Assembly (NCBI GenBank): GCA_052148715.1 | Contig: JBKQHQ010000193.1 | Coordinates: forward strand, 1 to 64,000 | Origin: JBKQHQ01 sp052148715 | GTDB taxonomy: Bacteria > Pseudomonadota > Alphaproteobacteria > Rhizobiales > Xanthobacteraceae | Direction: 5' to 3' | DNA: 64,000 nt | Shown: positions 1 through 8,756 of the stretch, piece after piece | How the letters are laid out: every line of letters begins with the position of its first letter | Position numbering within the stretch: position 1 is the first letter of the stretch | Made by a program: the position numbers and the translations under genes | The notes under the pieces: model-generated | Told to the model about the DNA's origin: nothing | The model's database searches: none | Seen by the model: the letters and a program-made list of their open reading frames with translations, nothing else

Positions 1-7
1 AACCGCC

Positions 8-39
8 TGGTCCAAAGACGATGCGGGCCGGTTGGACCA
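8..39. repeat. 8-bp inverted repeat near the left edge
   Basis: Perfect arms TGGTCCAA (8-15) and TTGGACCA (32-39) are separated by 16 bases. It lies about 130 bases beyond the stop of prfC. There is no T-run, so it is at best a weak terminator or an operator of a gene outside the window. I see nothing else in bases 1-168. Confidence 0.35.
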
Positions 40-168
40 AACTCACCGCCATGGCCCATGGTTATCTCCTTGCAACCGCTACACAAAATGTGTGAATCCC
101 GTAGCCCACGAGGGGGGAGGTGAAGAAACGATTGCCCTACATGCGATTGCTCCGCGCGGTGTGGTTCC

Positions 169-1812
169 TCAATCGCTCGCCGGCTCTGCCGCTTGCTTCT
201 TCACGTCCTTTACGTCGGTGAAGACGATGCCCGGAGAACGCTCGCGGGTGTAGTCGAGATAGAATTGGTTGCGGGCGAGGAAGACCCGGTCGCCGTCGAG
301 ATCCTCGGCGATGCCTGAATTGTTGGCGGCGACGAATTCGTCCAGCGTCTTGCGGTCGGCACCGCTGATCCAGCGCGCGAGCTGGAACTCGCACGGCTCG
401 AAGCCCACTTGCAGTCCGTATTCGCCGTCGAGGCGATCCTTGAGCACGTCGAGCTGGAGCGCTCCGACGACGCCGACGAGCGCAGGCGCGCCGTCGACTG
501 GGCGAAAAACCTGCACGACGCCTTCCTCGGCCATCTGCTGCAGCGCTTGCCGCAGTTTCTTCGCCTTCATGGCGTCGAGGAGCCGCACCCGGCGCAAAAT
601 TTCCGGTGCGAAGCTCGGCACGCCGAGGAAGGTCAAATCCTCCCCCTCGGTCAGCGTGTCGCCGATACGCATGGTGCCGTGATTGGGGATGCCGACGACG
701 TCGCCCGCATAGGCTTCATCGGCGAGCGCGCGGTCCTGCGCAAAGAAGAACTGCGGCGTGTGCAGTCCGATCATCTTGCCGGTCCGCACCTGCTTCACCT
801 TCATGCCGCGCACGAGCTTGCCCGAGCAAAGCCGGGTGAAGGCGATGCGGTCGCGGTGGTTCGGGTCCATGTTCGCCTGGATCTTGAAGACGAAGGCGGT
901 CATCTGCGGCTCGTCGGCCTCGACCCGGCGCGCGCTCGCCTGCTGCGCCCGCGGCGGCGGCGCGTAGGTCGCGAGGCCTTCGAGCAGATCGCCGACGCCG
1001 AAATTTTTCAGCGCACTGCCGAAGAAGACCGGGGTGAGGTGTCCCTCGCGAAACGATTGCAGGTCGAACGACCGGCAGGCATCGCGGACCAGCGCCAGTT
1101 CCTCGGTGAGCGCGGCGGTGTCGAGATTGGGCGCCAGCGCCGCGAGCGCACCGATGTCCATCGGCCGCAGCGTACCGGTGCGATGCGTTGCGTCTTCGAG
1201 CAGGCGCATGCCGTTCGATGCCAGATCGCAGGTGCCGACGAAATCGCGGCCGCGGCCGATCGGCCAGGTCATCGGCGCGGTGTCGAGCGCGAGCGTCTTT
1301 TCGATCTCGTCGAGCAGGTCGAAGGGATCGCGGCTCTCGCGGTCCATCTTGTTGATGAAGGTGAGGATCGGGATGTCGCGCAGCCGGCAGACCTCGAACA
1401 GCTTGCGCGTGCGCGCCTCGATGCCCTTGGCGGCATCGATCACCATGACGGCCGAGTCGACCGCGGTGAGGGTGCGATAGGTGTCCTCGGAGAAGTCCGC
1501 ATGGCCCGGCGTGTCGAGCAGGTTGAAGACGCAGCCGGCATGCTCGAAGGTCATCACCGAGGTCACGACCGAGATGCCGCGCGCCCGCTCGATCGCCATC
1601 CAGTCCGAGCGGGCATGGCGCCGCTCGGCCTTGGCCTTGACCTGGCCGGCGAGCTCGATCGAGCCGCCGAACAGGAGCAGCTTTTCGGTCAGGGTGGTCT
1701 TGCCCGCGTCCGGATGCGAGATGATGGCGAAGGTGCGCCGGCGTGCCACTTCGGCCGCGAGCGGCGAGCGGACGGTATCGGGCTCAAGGTCCAGGATAGG
1801 CTTGTTCATCAT
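169..1812 (-). CDS. prfC: Peptide chain release factor 3 (RF3)
   Basis: RF3 is a translational GTPase that recycles RF1 and RF2 from the ribosome after peptide release. The 547 residues are close to the usual length. GTPase motifs are in order: P-loop HPDAGKTT (about residues 33-40), a switch I stretch around RGISVVTS, DTPGHADF (G3) and NKMD (G4), followed by an elongation-factor-like beta-barrel and the RF3 C-terminal domain. The gene starts ATG-ATG; either could be used. Its 5' end faces the divergent iorA-like gene 142 bases away. Confidence 0.95.
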   Translation of the reverse strand: MMNKPILDLEPDTVRSPLAAEVARRRTFAIISHPDAGKTTLTEKLLLFGGSIELAGQVKAKAERRHARSDWMAIERARGISVVTSVMTFEHAGCVFNLLDTPGHADFSEDTYRTLTAVDSAVMVIDAAKGIEARTRKLFEVCRLRDIPILTFINKMDRESRDPFDLLDEIEKTLALDTAPMTWPIGRGRDFVGTCDLASNGMRLLEDATHRTGTLRPMDIGALAALAPNLDTAALTEELALVRDACRSFDLQSFREGHLTPVFFGSALKNFGVGDLLEGLATYAPPPRAQQASARRVEADEPQMTAFVFKIQANMDPNHRDRIAFTRLCSGKLVRGMKVKQVRTGKMIGLHTPQFFFAQDRALADEAYAGDVVGIPNHGTMRIGDTLTEGEDLTFLGVPSFAPEILRRVRLLDAMKAKKLRQALQQMAEEGVVQVFRPVDGAPALVGVVGALQLDVLKDRLDGEYGLQVGFEPCEFQLARWISGADRKTLDEFVAANNSGIAEDLDGDRVFLARNQFYLDYTRERSPGIVFTDVKDVKKQAAEPASD

Positions 1813-1954
1813 GGCTGCATGTGGCTGGGAACTGCCGCCGGATCAAGAGCGAAACGCGCACGTATGAATTGGGGAAGGCGCCGGGAAGGCGGCGCGTCCG
1901 CTGCGTGGCTTCCGCGCTCCCCACCCCGGTGCTATCGTCCGAGCGGTTCAGCCG

Positions 1955-2419
1955 ATGGAGGGAATTTTGGTTTCGTTCACCGTGAACAGCCAGCGGGTCT
2001 CGGTCGATGCCGATCCGAGGACGCCGTTGCTTTGGGTTCTGCGCGATCATGTCGGACTGACCGGCACCAAATATGGCTGCGGCGCCGGGCTTTGCGGCGC
2101 CTGCACGGTGCACGTCAACGGCACGGCGCTACGCGCCTGCCAGACCCAGCTGTCGGAGGTCGCCGGCGCCAAGGTCGTCACCATCGAGGGACTGTCGCCC
2201 AACTCGTCGCATCCGCTGCAGAAGGCCTGGATCGTCGAGCAGGTCCCGCAATGCGGCTATTGCCAATCCGGCCAGATCATGAAGGCGGCCGAGCTGCTGG
2301 CCAAGAATTCCAAGCCGAGCCGCGCCGAGATCATCGCCCATATGGACGGCAACATCTGCCGTTGCGGCACCTATCATCGCATCATCGCCGCCGTCGAGCG
2401 CGCGGCGCGGGAGGGGTGA
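1955..2419 (+). CDS. (2Fe-2S)-binding small subunit of a xanthine-oxidase-family hydroxylase (IorA-like)
   Basis: This is the electron-transfer subunit of a molybdenum hydroxylase, passing electrons from the Mo site of its partner. It shows the classic two-cluster pattern: Cys42, 47, 50 and 62 for a plant-type [2Fe-2S] cluster, and Cys100, 103, 135 and 137 for the second cluster (CGYC and CRCG). A GGAGGG sequence sits just before an in-frame TTG at 1967, so the true start may be that TTG (150 residues) rather than the ATG at 1955. The gene lies 3 bases before the large subunit and is surely co-transcribed. The substrate cannot be told from sequence; isoquinoline 1-oxidoreductase and aldehyde dehydrogenases are the closest known types. 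Confidence 0.9.
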   Translation: MEGILVSFTVNSQRVSVDADPRTPLLWVLRDHVGLTGTKYGCGAGLCGACTVHVNGTALRACQTQLSEVAGAKVVTIEGLSPNSSHPLQKAWIVEQVPQCGYCQSGQIMKAAELLAKNSKPSRAEIIAHMDGNICRCGTYHRIIAAVERAAREG

Positions 2420-2422
2420 GCG

Positions 2423-4591
2423 ATGACCGTCGCAATCAAGGCTCCCGAGATTTCCCGCCGCGGCGTGCTGGCCGGCCTGGGCGGCATGACCTTCTGCCTG
2501 GCATTTTCCGGCGAGGGGCTTCGCCTGACGACCGCCGCGCAGGCGAGCACTTTGGCGAATGCCCAAGTCACCCCGTGGGTGCGCATCGCGCCGGACGGCA
2601 CCATCACCATCCTGACCGCCGGCGCTGAGATGGGGCAGGGGTCGATGACCTCGCTGCCGCTCATCGTGGCCGAAGAGCTCGACGCTGATTGGTCGAAGGT
2701 GAAGATCGAGTGGGCGCCGCCCGATGCGCAGCTCTACGGCTATACGCTCGGCGGCGAGCGCATGATGGCGATCGTCGGCAGCCGGGCGAACCAGCTTTAT
2801 TACAATGACCATCGGATCGCCGGCGCGCAGGTGCGCAAGGTTCTGCTGCTAAATGCGGCCGAGAAGCTTGGCGTCGACGTTGCCTCGCTGCAGACCGAGC
2901 CGAGCGTGGTCGTTCACAAGGCTTCCGGGCGGCGGCTCGGCTACGGCGAGATTGCCGCGTTCGGAACAATCCCGGACCCGCTGCCGAAGGTCGAGCCGAG
3001 TGAGCTCAAGGCTAAGAAAGAGTTTCGGCTGATCGGCAAATCGGTGGCGCGCCGCGACATCCCCGCCAAGGTCAACGGCACGGCGCAATACGCCATGGAC
3101 GTGCGGCTGCCGGGCATGGTCTATGCCTCGGCGCTGCATTCTCCTGTGCACGACAGCGAGCCGGAAAGCTGGAACGACGCCGCCATCAAGGCGATGCCGG
3201 GCGTCATCGCGACCGTGCGCCTCGCCAACGGCATCGCGGTCGTGGCCGAGCATTTCGAGCAGGCGAAGGCCGCGCAGGAAGCGATCCAGGTGACCTGGAA
3301 GAAGGGCCAGGCCGCGGGCTTCGACTCCGAGCGCGTGCTGGAGGAGGATTATGCCAAGGTCGTCGACGACGCCAAGGCGCAGGCCCTGACGCTGGAAGCG
3401 AAGGGGGACGTCAACGCAGCCTTCGCCGGCGCCGCCAAGCGCTACGAGGCCGAATATCGCAGCGATCTCGGCTATCATGCGCAAATGGAGCCGATGAACG
3501 CGGTGGGGCGGCTCAACGAGGCCGGCGACCACATCGAGGTCTGGGAAGGCAGCCAAGCGCCGGACTCATCGCGCGAGGCGATCGCCAAGGCGATCGGCTT
3601 CAAGCTCGATCAGGTGACGTTCAACCAGTGTTACCTCGGCGGCGGTTTCGGCCGCCGCTCGCTCGGCGATCCGGCGGCCGAGGTCGCGCAGATCTGTCAG
3701 GCGGTGCGCCGTCCGGTAAAGCTGATCTGGACCCGCGCCGAGGACATCGCCCAGGGAAGATTCCGGCCGCAATCGTTCCAGCGGCTCGAAGCCGCTCAAG
3801 ACGGCAGCGGCAAGGTGATCGGCTGGCGGCACACCGTCGTCGGCGACGGCGGCTTCCTGCTGCATACGGGGATCAAGATCCCGTACTATGACGTGCCGAG
3901 CCAGCATCTCGAGCGGCGCGGCGTATCGCATGGCGTGCACGTCTTCTTCTGGCGCGGCGTCGGCCACAACGCCAACATTTTTGCCATCGAGGGCCTGGTC
4001 GATCAGATGGCGGTCGACGCCGGCATGGACCCGATCGACTTCCGCCTCCAACGCATGGCCATGATCCCGAAAGGGCGCCGGGTGTTCGAGACCGTTGCGC
4101 AGATGTCGGACTGGAAGGCCAAGCGGCCGGAGGGGCGCGCGCTCGGCATCTCGATCACCGAGCGCTCGGGCTCGCTCGGGGCTGGCGTCGCCGAGATCTC
4201 GCTCGACCGAGCAAGCGGCAAGATCCGCGTCCACAAGGTCTGGCTCGCCGTCGACGGCGGCGTGATCGTGCAGCCCGCGGCGGCGAAGGCCAATATCGAG
4301 AGCGGGATCGTCTACGGACTCTCCAACGTGCTGCACGAGCGCGTGACCATCAAGGACGGCGTCGTCGAGCAATCGAATTTCCATGACTACAACCTGATGC
4401 GGATGTCGGACCTGCCCGAGGAGATGAACGTCGCTTTCGTCGACGCCGACACCCGGCCCACCGGCCTCGGCGAGGCGGGGACGGTGTGGATCGCCGCCGC
4501 GGTCGCTAACGCCTTCCATCGTCTCACCGGCAAGCGGCTCTACCACATGCCGTTCACCCCAGAGCGCGTGTTGGCCACGCTGAAGGCTTAA
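2423..4591 (+). CDS. Molybdopterin-dependent large subunit of the hydroxylase (IorB-like), Tat-exported
   Basis: This 722-residue catalytic subunit binds the molybdenum-cytosine-dinucleotide cofactor and partners with the [2Fe-2S] protein just upstream. The N-terminus has a twin-arginine start (SRRGVLAG, residues 11-18) followed by a hydrophobic stretch, so the heterodimer is probably carried to the periplasm. Family hallmarks include GAEMGQGS near residue 75, a glycine-rich LGGGFGRR near residue 408, and a C-terminal GLGEAGTVW motif that provides the usual active-site glutamate. The single-chain length without an FAD domain fits the IorB branch, which uses membrane cytochromes as acceptor. 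The substrate is unknown. Confidence 0.88.
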   Translation: MTVAIKAPEISRRGVLAGLGGMTFCLAFSGEGLRLTTAAQASTLANAQVTPWVRIAPDGTITILTAGAEMGQGSMTSLPLIVAEELDADWSKVKIEWAPPDAQLYGYTLGGERMMAIVGSRANQLYYNDHRIAGAQVRKVLLLNAAEKLGVDVASLQTEPSVVVHKASGRRLGYGEIAAFGTIPDPLPKVEPSELKAKKEFRLIGKSVARRDIPAKVNGTAQYAMDVRLPGMVYASALHSPVHDSEPESWNDAAIKAMPGVIATVRLANGIAVVAEHFEQAKAAQEAIQVTWKKGQAAGFDSERVLEEDYAKVVDDAKAQALTLEAKGDVNAAFAGAAKRYEAEYRSDLGYHAQMEPMNAVGRLNEAGDHIEVWEGSQAPDSSREAIAKAIGFKLDQVTFNQCYLGGGFGRRSLGDPAAEVAQICQAVRRPVKLIWTRAEDIAQGRFRPQSFQRLEAAQDGSGKVIGWRHTVVGDGGFLLHTGIKIPYYDVPSQHLERRGVSHGVHVFFWRGVGHNANIFAIEGLVDQMAVDAGMDPIDFRLQRMAMIPKGRRVFETVAQMSDWKAKRPEGRALGISITERSGSLGAGVAEISLDRASGKIRVHKVWLAVDGGVIVQPAAAKANIESGIVYGLSNVLHERVTIKDGVVEQSNFHDYNLMRMSDLPEEMNVAFVDADTRPTGLGEAGTVWIAAAVANAFHRLTGKRLYHMPFTPERVLATLKA

Positions 4592-4639
4592 CGGGTCCTG
4601 ACGCAAGTCCGCGGTAGGCGATTGGCGTTTTGGCGCCTG

Positions 4640-4665
4640 CGGATCTCGGCTCAGTCCGAGATCCG
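4640..4665 (+). terminator. Hairpin after the hydroxylase operon
   Basis: A perfect 10-bp stem, CGGATCTCGG and CCGAGATCCG, encloses a 6-base loop 48 bases after the iorB-like stop. Only a short T-containing tail follows (ATTTCG), so it is a plausible but not strong intrinsic terminator. The rest of 4592-4839 is fairly AT-rich and should hold the promoter of the next gene. Confidence 0.5.
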
Positions 4666-4839
4666 ATTTCGCGTTTGTGCGGCGAAAAACCGCTAGGGTT
4701 TAGCTAAATTGCAAGGCATCGATCGGCGTCGATACGCCTATTTTTCTTGCTGAGACTTTGGCAATTTTTAAGCGTCGTATTAGCCCGGTGAAAATGCCCG
4801 CCTGCTAGTCTGTATTCAGCTTGATGTTGGAGTAACCCT

Positions 4840-5064
4840 ATGAAGCGGTACTTCTTCGACTTTGTCAGAGAGGCGCAGATCCTGCACGATCATCAGGGCA
4901 TCTACTGCGCCGGGCCGGACGTTGCGCGCGAGCGCGCCGAGCTCATAGCGATCGATCTCGAGCTCAGCCCCAACGGCGAGTGGGCTGGTTGGCAAGTTTG
5001 CGCCCGCGACGTCGAGGGCCGCGAATGCTTCTCGACGACGGTGCGGGCGGCCGAGGCGGCGTAG
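4840..5064 (+). CDS. Small DUF6894-type protein
   Basis: This 74-residue soluble protein begins MKRYFFDF and has the aromatic start, the acidic middle and the 'W.V.VRD..G' type end seen in DUF6894 proteins, a family abundant in Rhizobiales with no known role. A GGAG ribosome site lies 8 bases before the ATG. It stands alone: the gene upstream ends behind a hairpin and the one downstream is on the other strand. Confidence 0.75.
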   Translation: MKRYFFDFVREAQILHDHQGIYCAGPDVARERAELIAIDLELSPNGEWAGWQVCARDVEGRECFSTTVRAAEAA

Positions 5065-5126
5065 AGCGCGTCCGTTGGCCAATGGTTCCCAGTTTATACT
5101 CCGTTACCCAAGTTACGGATTGCCAA

Positions 5127-6683
5127 CTATTTAGGTTCGACGGCAAACGGACCGATTGCAATGATGCGGCAGTTTTGATCAAGCTTGTCGCAAGCCGCTG
5201 ACGCACCTTCGACCGCCTCCTCCTCGCTCGTGGCGTTCAGCGCCAATCCCGGCCGCCCATCGGCGCCGACGGCCACCGCGCTCCAGCCGTATCTGCCGCT
5301 CGCGAGGCGTTGCTCGGTCTCTTCACGCAGGCTCGGCGCGACCAGGCTGTTGCGCAGGTTGAAGGGGGCAACCGGGGTCATCGTCGTTGGGATGCGGACG
5401 ACAAATACGTCATCGAGCGCGACGATCATGCAGGGGGCACCGGCGCTGATGCCGCACAGTTCCAGGGACCGCCGCATCGCTTCCTCGGGGCTCGTTTGGG
5501 CGCCGTAGGCGAAGGGCACCCCTCGCACGGAAAGGGCCAACGCTTTCGACGGGCCGGCGGGCACGTAATTCGTCTCGATCCATGCGCGGCCCTTGGCATC
5601 CACCAACGGGACGTCAGGGCCGGCAAAAGTCCGCTCCATCGACGTATCCCGGGTGAGCCAGGGTTGCGGCGGCAAGGGCGGCCGACCGTGCGCATACACG
5701 ACCATGTCGCTGACGGCGTACAACTCGCATGGGCTTCCAGGCGCAAGCGCGTCGGAGGCCCTTTGGCAGCCTTCGAGCGCGCCAGCTTTCGCGGCCTCGT
5801 CATCCTTTTGCCCGGTCGTGAAACCGAGCTGAAGAGCGCTGATGGCAAGCGCCTTGTGATCGGGCGCGGAGAAGTAGGCGCCGCGCAGGGTCGCGCGGGC
5901 CTGATCGGGGATGAGGGGCACCTTTTCCGGGACGAAGTCGCCGACATGACGCGGTGCCGCAGGCGGCTCTGGTTTTGGCGCGACAGGCGGCGGGGTCGAT
6001 TGCGCCGTCGACGGCTCCGGCTTTTTCAAGGTCGATTGGTTGAGATACAGGAGCGTCGCGATGCCTGAGGCCGCGACGCACGCCGCGACCGTGACGACCG
6101 GGAGAATCCATCTTCTTGCGGAGACCGGCCGCTGCGGCGGGGGCGCCGTGGGCAGGCTTTCGATTTTTCCTTCCAGGGCCACCCGGTAAACCTGAATGGG
6201 CATTGGAATGTTCTTGACCTGGTGCTCGCCGCAATCGGCAAACTGCACGGACAGTTTGTTGGCCACCTGCTCGAAGACGGTGCGCGACACGCGGATGCCG
6301 CCGGGATCGGCCAGCGCCTCCAATCGGGCGGCGATGTTGACGCCATCGCCGAGGAGGTCGCCGTCGTCGCGCTCGACCACGTCACCGATGGTGATGCCGA
6401 TGCGGAATTGCATCTGCCGGCTCGGCGGATAAGCAAGGTTGCGCGTGCGCAGGCTCTCCTGCACGTCGATCGCGCAGCGCACGGCCTCGACCGCGCTGGC
6501 AAACTCGGCGAGGATCGAGTCTCCGGCGGTGTTGAAGATGCGGCCATAGCCGCGCCCGACGAACTCCTCGAACACTGATCGATATGACGCGAGGCGCCGT
6601 AACGTCTCCTCTTCGTCCTCGGCGACCAGCCGGCTGTATCCCGCCACGTCGGCAGCCATGATCGCCGCGATCTTGCGTTTCAT
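5127..6683 (-). CDS. Membrane-anchored class III adenylate/guanylate cyclase with three C-terminal Cys-containing repeats
   Basis: I start the protein at ATG 6683 (518 residues); the longer reading to 6767 would run into the neighbouring dehydrogenase gene. Residues 1-170 are a class III cyclase domain: metal-binding aspartates at about 12 (MAADVAGYS) and 55 (TAGDS), and the Asn116/Arg120 pair (GDGVNIAAR) that stabilises the transition state. One membrane helix follows at about 191-214, then a proline-rich linker. The outer part has three similar blocks (from about residues 275, 390 and 460), each with 'ALA', glycine and a C-to-C spacing like DUF4189 units. The topology suggests periplasmic sensing coupled to cytoplasmic cAMP or cGMP synthesis; the signal is unknown. 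Confidence 0.85.
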   Translation of the reverse strand: MKRKIAAIMAADVAGYSRLVAEDEEETLRRLASYRSVFEEFVGRGYGRIFNTAGDSILAEFASAVEAVRCAIDVQESLRTRNLAYPPSRQMQFRIGITIGDVVERDDGDLLGDGVNIAARLEALADPGGIRVSRTVFEQVANKLSVQFADCGEHQVKNIPMPIQVYRVALEGKIESLPTAPPPQRPVSARRWILPVVTVAACVAASGIATLLYLNQSTLKKPEPSTAQSTPPPVAPKPEPPAAPRHVGDFVPEKVPLIPDQARATLRGAYFSAPDHKALAISALQLGFTTGQKDDEAAKAGALEGCQRASDALAPGSPCELYAVSDMVVYAHGRPPLPPQPWLTRDTSMERTFAGPDVPLVDAKGRAWIETNYVPAGPSKALALSVRGVPFAYGAQTSPEEAMRRSLELCGISAGAPCMIVALDDVFVVRIPTTMTPVAPFNLRNSLVAPSLREETEQRLASGRYGWSAVAVGADGRPGLALNATSEEEAVEGASAACDKLDQNCRIIAIGPFAVEPK

Positions 6684-6708
6684 GGTGCGGTCCGGATTGC
6701 TGCGAAGC

Positions 6709-7803
6709 TCAAGCCGCCGTGTCGAGCGCGGCCAGCACCGCCCCGGCCACGGCCCGCGTGCCGTCACTGCCGCCGAATTCGCAGGGTTTCAGACCCGACG
6801 CGAAGGCTTGGTCGACGGCCCGCTCGATCCGTTGCGCCGCCGCGGCTGCCGGCGCGTGATCATGCCGCTCGGCGAGCCAATCGAGCATCATGGCGGCCGA
6901 CAGGATCATGGCTGCGGGATTGGCCTTGCCGGTGCCCATGATGTCGGGCGCGGTGCCATGGCACGGCTGAAAAACCGCGTGCTTGTCGCCGATGTCGGCG
7001 GAAGGCGCCATGCCCATGCCGCCGATCAGTCCGGCCGCGAGATCCGAGAGGATGTCGCCGAACATGTTCTCCGTCACCAGCACATCGAAATCCCACGGCC
7101 TGCGCACCAGGGCCGCCGCGCAGGCATCAACGTACATGTGCTCGGCGCCGACATCCCGGTGGCGGGTGGCGCACTCGTCGAAAATGTTGCGGAAGAAGCC
7201 GAACGCCTTGAATACGTTCGCCTTGTCGACGCAGGTGAGCACCCCGCGTCCGCCGCGCGCCTTACGCCTCGCCGCGAGCTTGAACGAGAAGTCGAACAGG
7301 CGCTCCGAGGTCCTGCGCGTGATCACCAGCGTCTCGCGCGCCTCGTCGTGCGTCACCACCCCCTTGCCCATGGAAGCGAACAGGCCCTCGGTCGATTCGC
7401 GCACCAGGACGACGTCGATGCCGTGCTCGGTCGCGCCGACGATCGGGCTCGGCACGCCCGGGACGAGCCTTGCCGGCCGCACGCCGGCATAGAGGTTGAA
7501 GATCATCCGCAGCTCGATCTGCGGTACGATCTCGGTATTGTCGGGGTAGCGGATATGAGGCAGGCCGCAGGCGCCGAGGAGGATGGCGTCGGCTTCGTCG
7601 CAAAGCCTCACGGTTGATTCGGGCAATGCCGTCCCGGTGTCGCGATAATGCCCGGCGCCTGCCGCGGCCTCGGTGAAGCGCAAGCGCAGGCCCGCGACCG
7701 ATCCCTCGAGCTTGTGCAGCACCTCGAGCGCTTGGGCCATGACCTCCGGGCCGATGCCATCGCCGGGCAGCACGGCGATGTGGAAGCTGTTATTGGCGCG
7801 CAT
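6709..7803 (-). CDS. Isocitrate/isopropylmalate dehydrogenase family oxidoreductase (tartrate dehydrogenase-like)
   Basis: A 364-residue NAD(P)-dependent beta-decarboxylating dehydrogenase acting on a malate-like substrate. The start LPGDGIGPEVM near residue 10, RESTEGLFA and the metal-binding region NMFGDILSDLAAGLIGGMG are family signatures. It is unlikely to be the housekeeping LeuB because its neighbour, 82 bases away and divergent, is a hydroxypyruvate isomerase gene, which fits tartrate/hydroxypyruvate or glyoxylate use. Start chosen at ATG 7803, just before the conserved N-terminus. Substrate assignment is inference. Confidence 0.85.
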   Translation of the reverse strand: MRANNSFHIAVLPGDGIGPEVMAQALEVLHKLEGSVAGLRLRFTEAAAGAGHYRDTGTALPESTVRLCDEADAILLGACGLPHIRYPDNTEIVPQIELRMIFNLYAGVRPARLVPGVPSPIVGATEHGIDVVLVRESTEGLFASMGKGVVTHDEARETLVITRRTSERLFDFSFKLAARRKARGGRGVLTCVDKANVFKAFGFFRNIFDECATRHRDVGAEHMYVDACAAALVRRPWDFDVLVTENMFGDILSDLAAGLIGGMGMAPSADIGDKHAVFQPCHGTAPDIMGTGKANPAAMILSAAMMLDWLAERHDHAPAAAAAQRIERAVDQAFASGLKPCEFGGSDGTRAVAGAVLAALDTAA

Positions 7804-7885
7804 GGTTCCTGGGCGATGGCTGATAGGGTCAGAGCGCGCTAATGAAGACCGAACGTTCGCCACTTGCAAGCCACGCGAGGACGCA

Positions 7886-8668
7886 ATGCCGCGCTTTGCC
7901 GCCAATCTCGGCTACCTGTTCAGGGAACGCCCGCTCATCGAGCGGTTCGCCGCCGCGGCGAATGCCGGCTTCACGGCCGTGGAGGCGCAATTCCCCTATG
8001 AGGTTTCCGCCGCCTCGGTGCGGGCCGAGCTCGACCGGCTCAAGCTCACCATGCTCGGCATCAATATCGCGCGCGGGGGATCGGAGGAGTTCGGGCTTGC
8101 CGCCCTGCCGCGGCGGGAGCGGGAATTCGAGGCCACGTTCCGCCAGGCGCTCGACTATATCGTCGCAATCGGCGGCACGGCCATCCACTGTCTCGCCGGC
8201 ATCGTGCCGCCCGAGCAGCGGCCTGCGGCGGAGCAGACCTTCATCGCCAACCTGTCCCGCGCCGCCGACGAAGCCGCGAAGGCAAATATCATGCTGCTGA
8301 TCGAGCCGATCAATCCGCGCGACCGGCCGAACTATTTCTTGAACCGCCCCGAGCACGCGGCCGACATCATCAGCAAGATCGGCAAGCCGAATGTCCGCAT
8401 CCAGTTCGACTTCTATCACGCGCAGATTCTCGGCGGCGATCTGATCAAGCGGTTCGAGAAGCATCAACCGCTTGTCGGCCACGTGCAGTTTGCCGCCGTG
8501 CCTTCGCGGGCCGAGCCGGACGAGGGCGAGGTGAACTATCCGGCGATTTTTGCCGCGCTCGACGATTGCGGCTATCGCGGCTTCGCCGCCGCCGAATACA
8601 TTCCGCGCGGGCGCACCGAGGACGGCCTCGGCTGGGCCAAGCCCTACGGGATTGCGCCGCGGAGTTGA
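7886..8668 (+). CDS. hyi: Hydroxypyruvate isomerase, TIM-barrel
   Basis: This enzyme interconverts hydroxypyruvate and tartronate semialdehyde in the glyoxylate/glycerate pathway. The 260 residues match the family's usual 258 or so. It belongs to the xylose-isomerase-like barrel superfamily: MPRFAANLGYLF start, LIEPINPRDRPNYFL (metal-binding glutamate), QFDFYHAQ and GHVQFA near the third quarter, and a glutamate in AAEYIPRG near the end. The start ATG 7886 gives the standard N-terminus. It is divergent from the dehydrogenase gene, and the two probably serve one catabolic route. Confidence 0.9.
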   Translation: MPRFAANLGYLFRERPLIERFAAAANAGFTAVEAQFPYEVSAASVRAELDRLKLTMLGINIARGGSEEFGLAALPRREREFEATFRQALDYIVAIGGTAIHCLAGIVPPEQRPAAEQTFIANLSRAADEAAKANIMLLIEPINPRDRPNYFLNRPEHAADIISKIGKPNVRIQFDFYHAQILGGDLIKRFEKHQPLVGHVQFAAVPSRAEPDEGEVNYPAIFAALDDCGYRGFAAAEYIPRGRTEDGLGWAKPYGIAPRS

Positions 8669-8751
8669 TTGTCATTGCGAGCGAAGCGAGGCAATCTCGT
8701 GCTGCTCGCGACAGCCCGACCGGGACTGCTTCGCTTCGCTCGCAATGACAA
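8669..8751. repeat. Palindromic intergenic repeat, 25-bp arms
   Basis: Arms at 8669-8693 and 8727-8751 are complementary with one mismatch and contain TCATTGCGAGCGAAGCGA. The element starts on the base right after the hyi stop codon and ends 5 bases before the stop of the convergent VOC gene, so it fills the whole gap. Elements of this wording are common in Bradyrhizobiaceae genomes. As RNA it would form a long hairpin that could serve as a bidirectional terminator or protect the mRNA ends. Confidence 0.9.
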
Positions 8752-8756
8752 TTCTG

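Noticed and set aside
409..2628. A 739-codon plus-strand open frame over prfC and the next genes
   Set aside because: It is antisense to prfC and runs across the start of iorA; the composition is that of a high-GC shadow frame.
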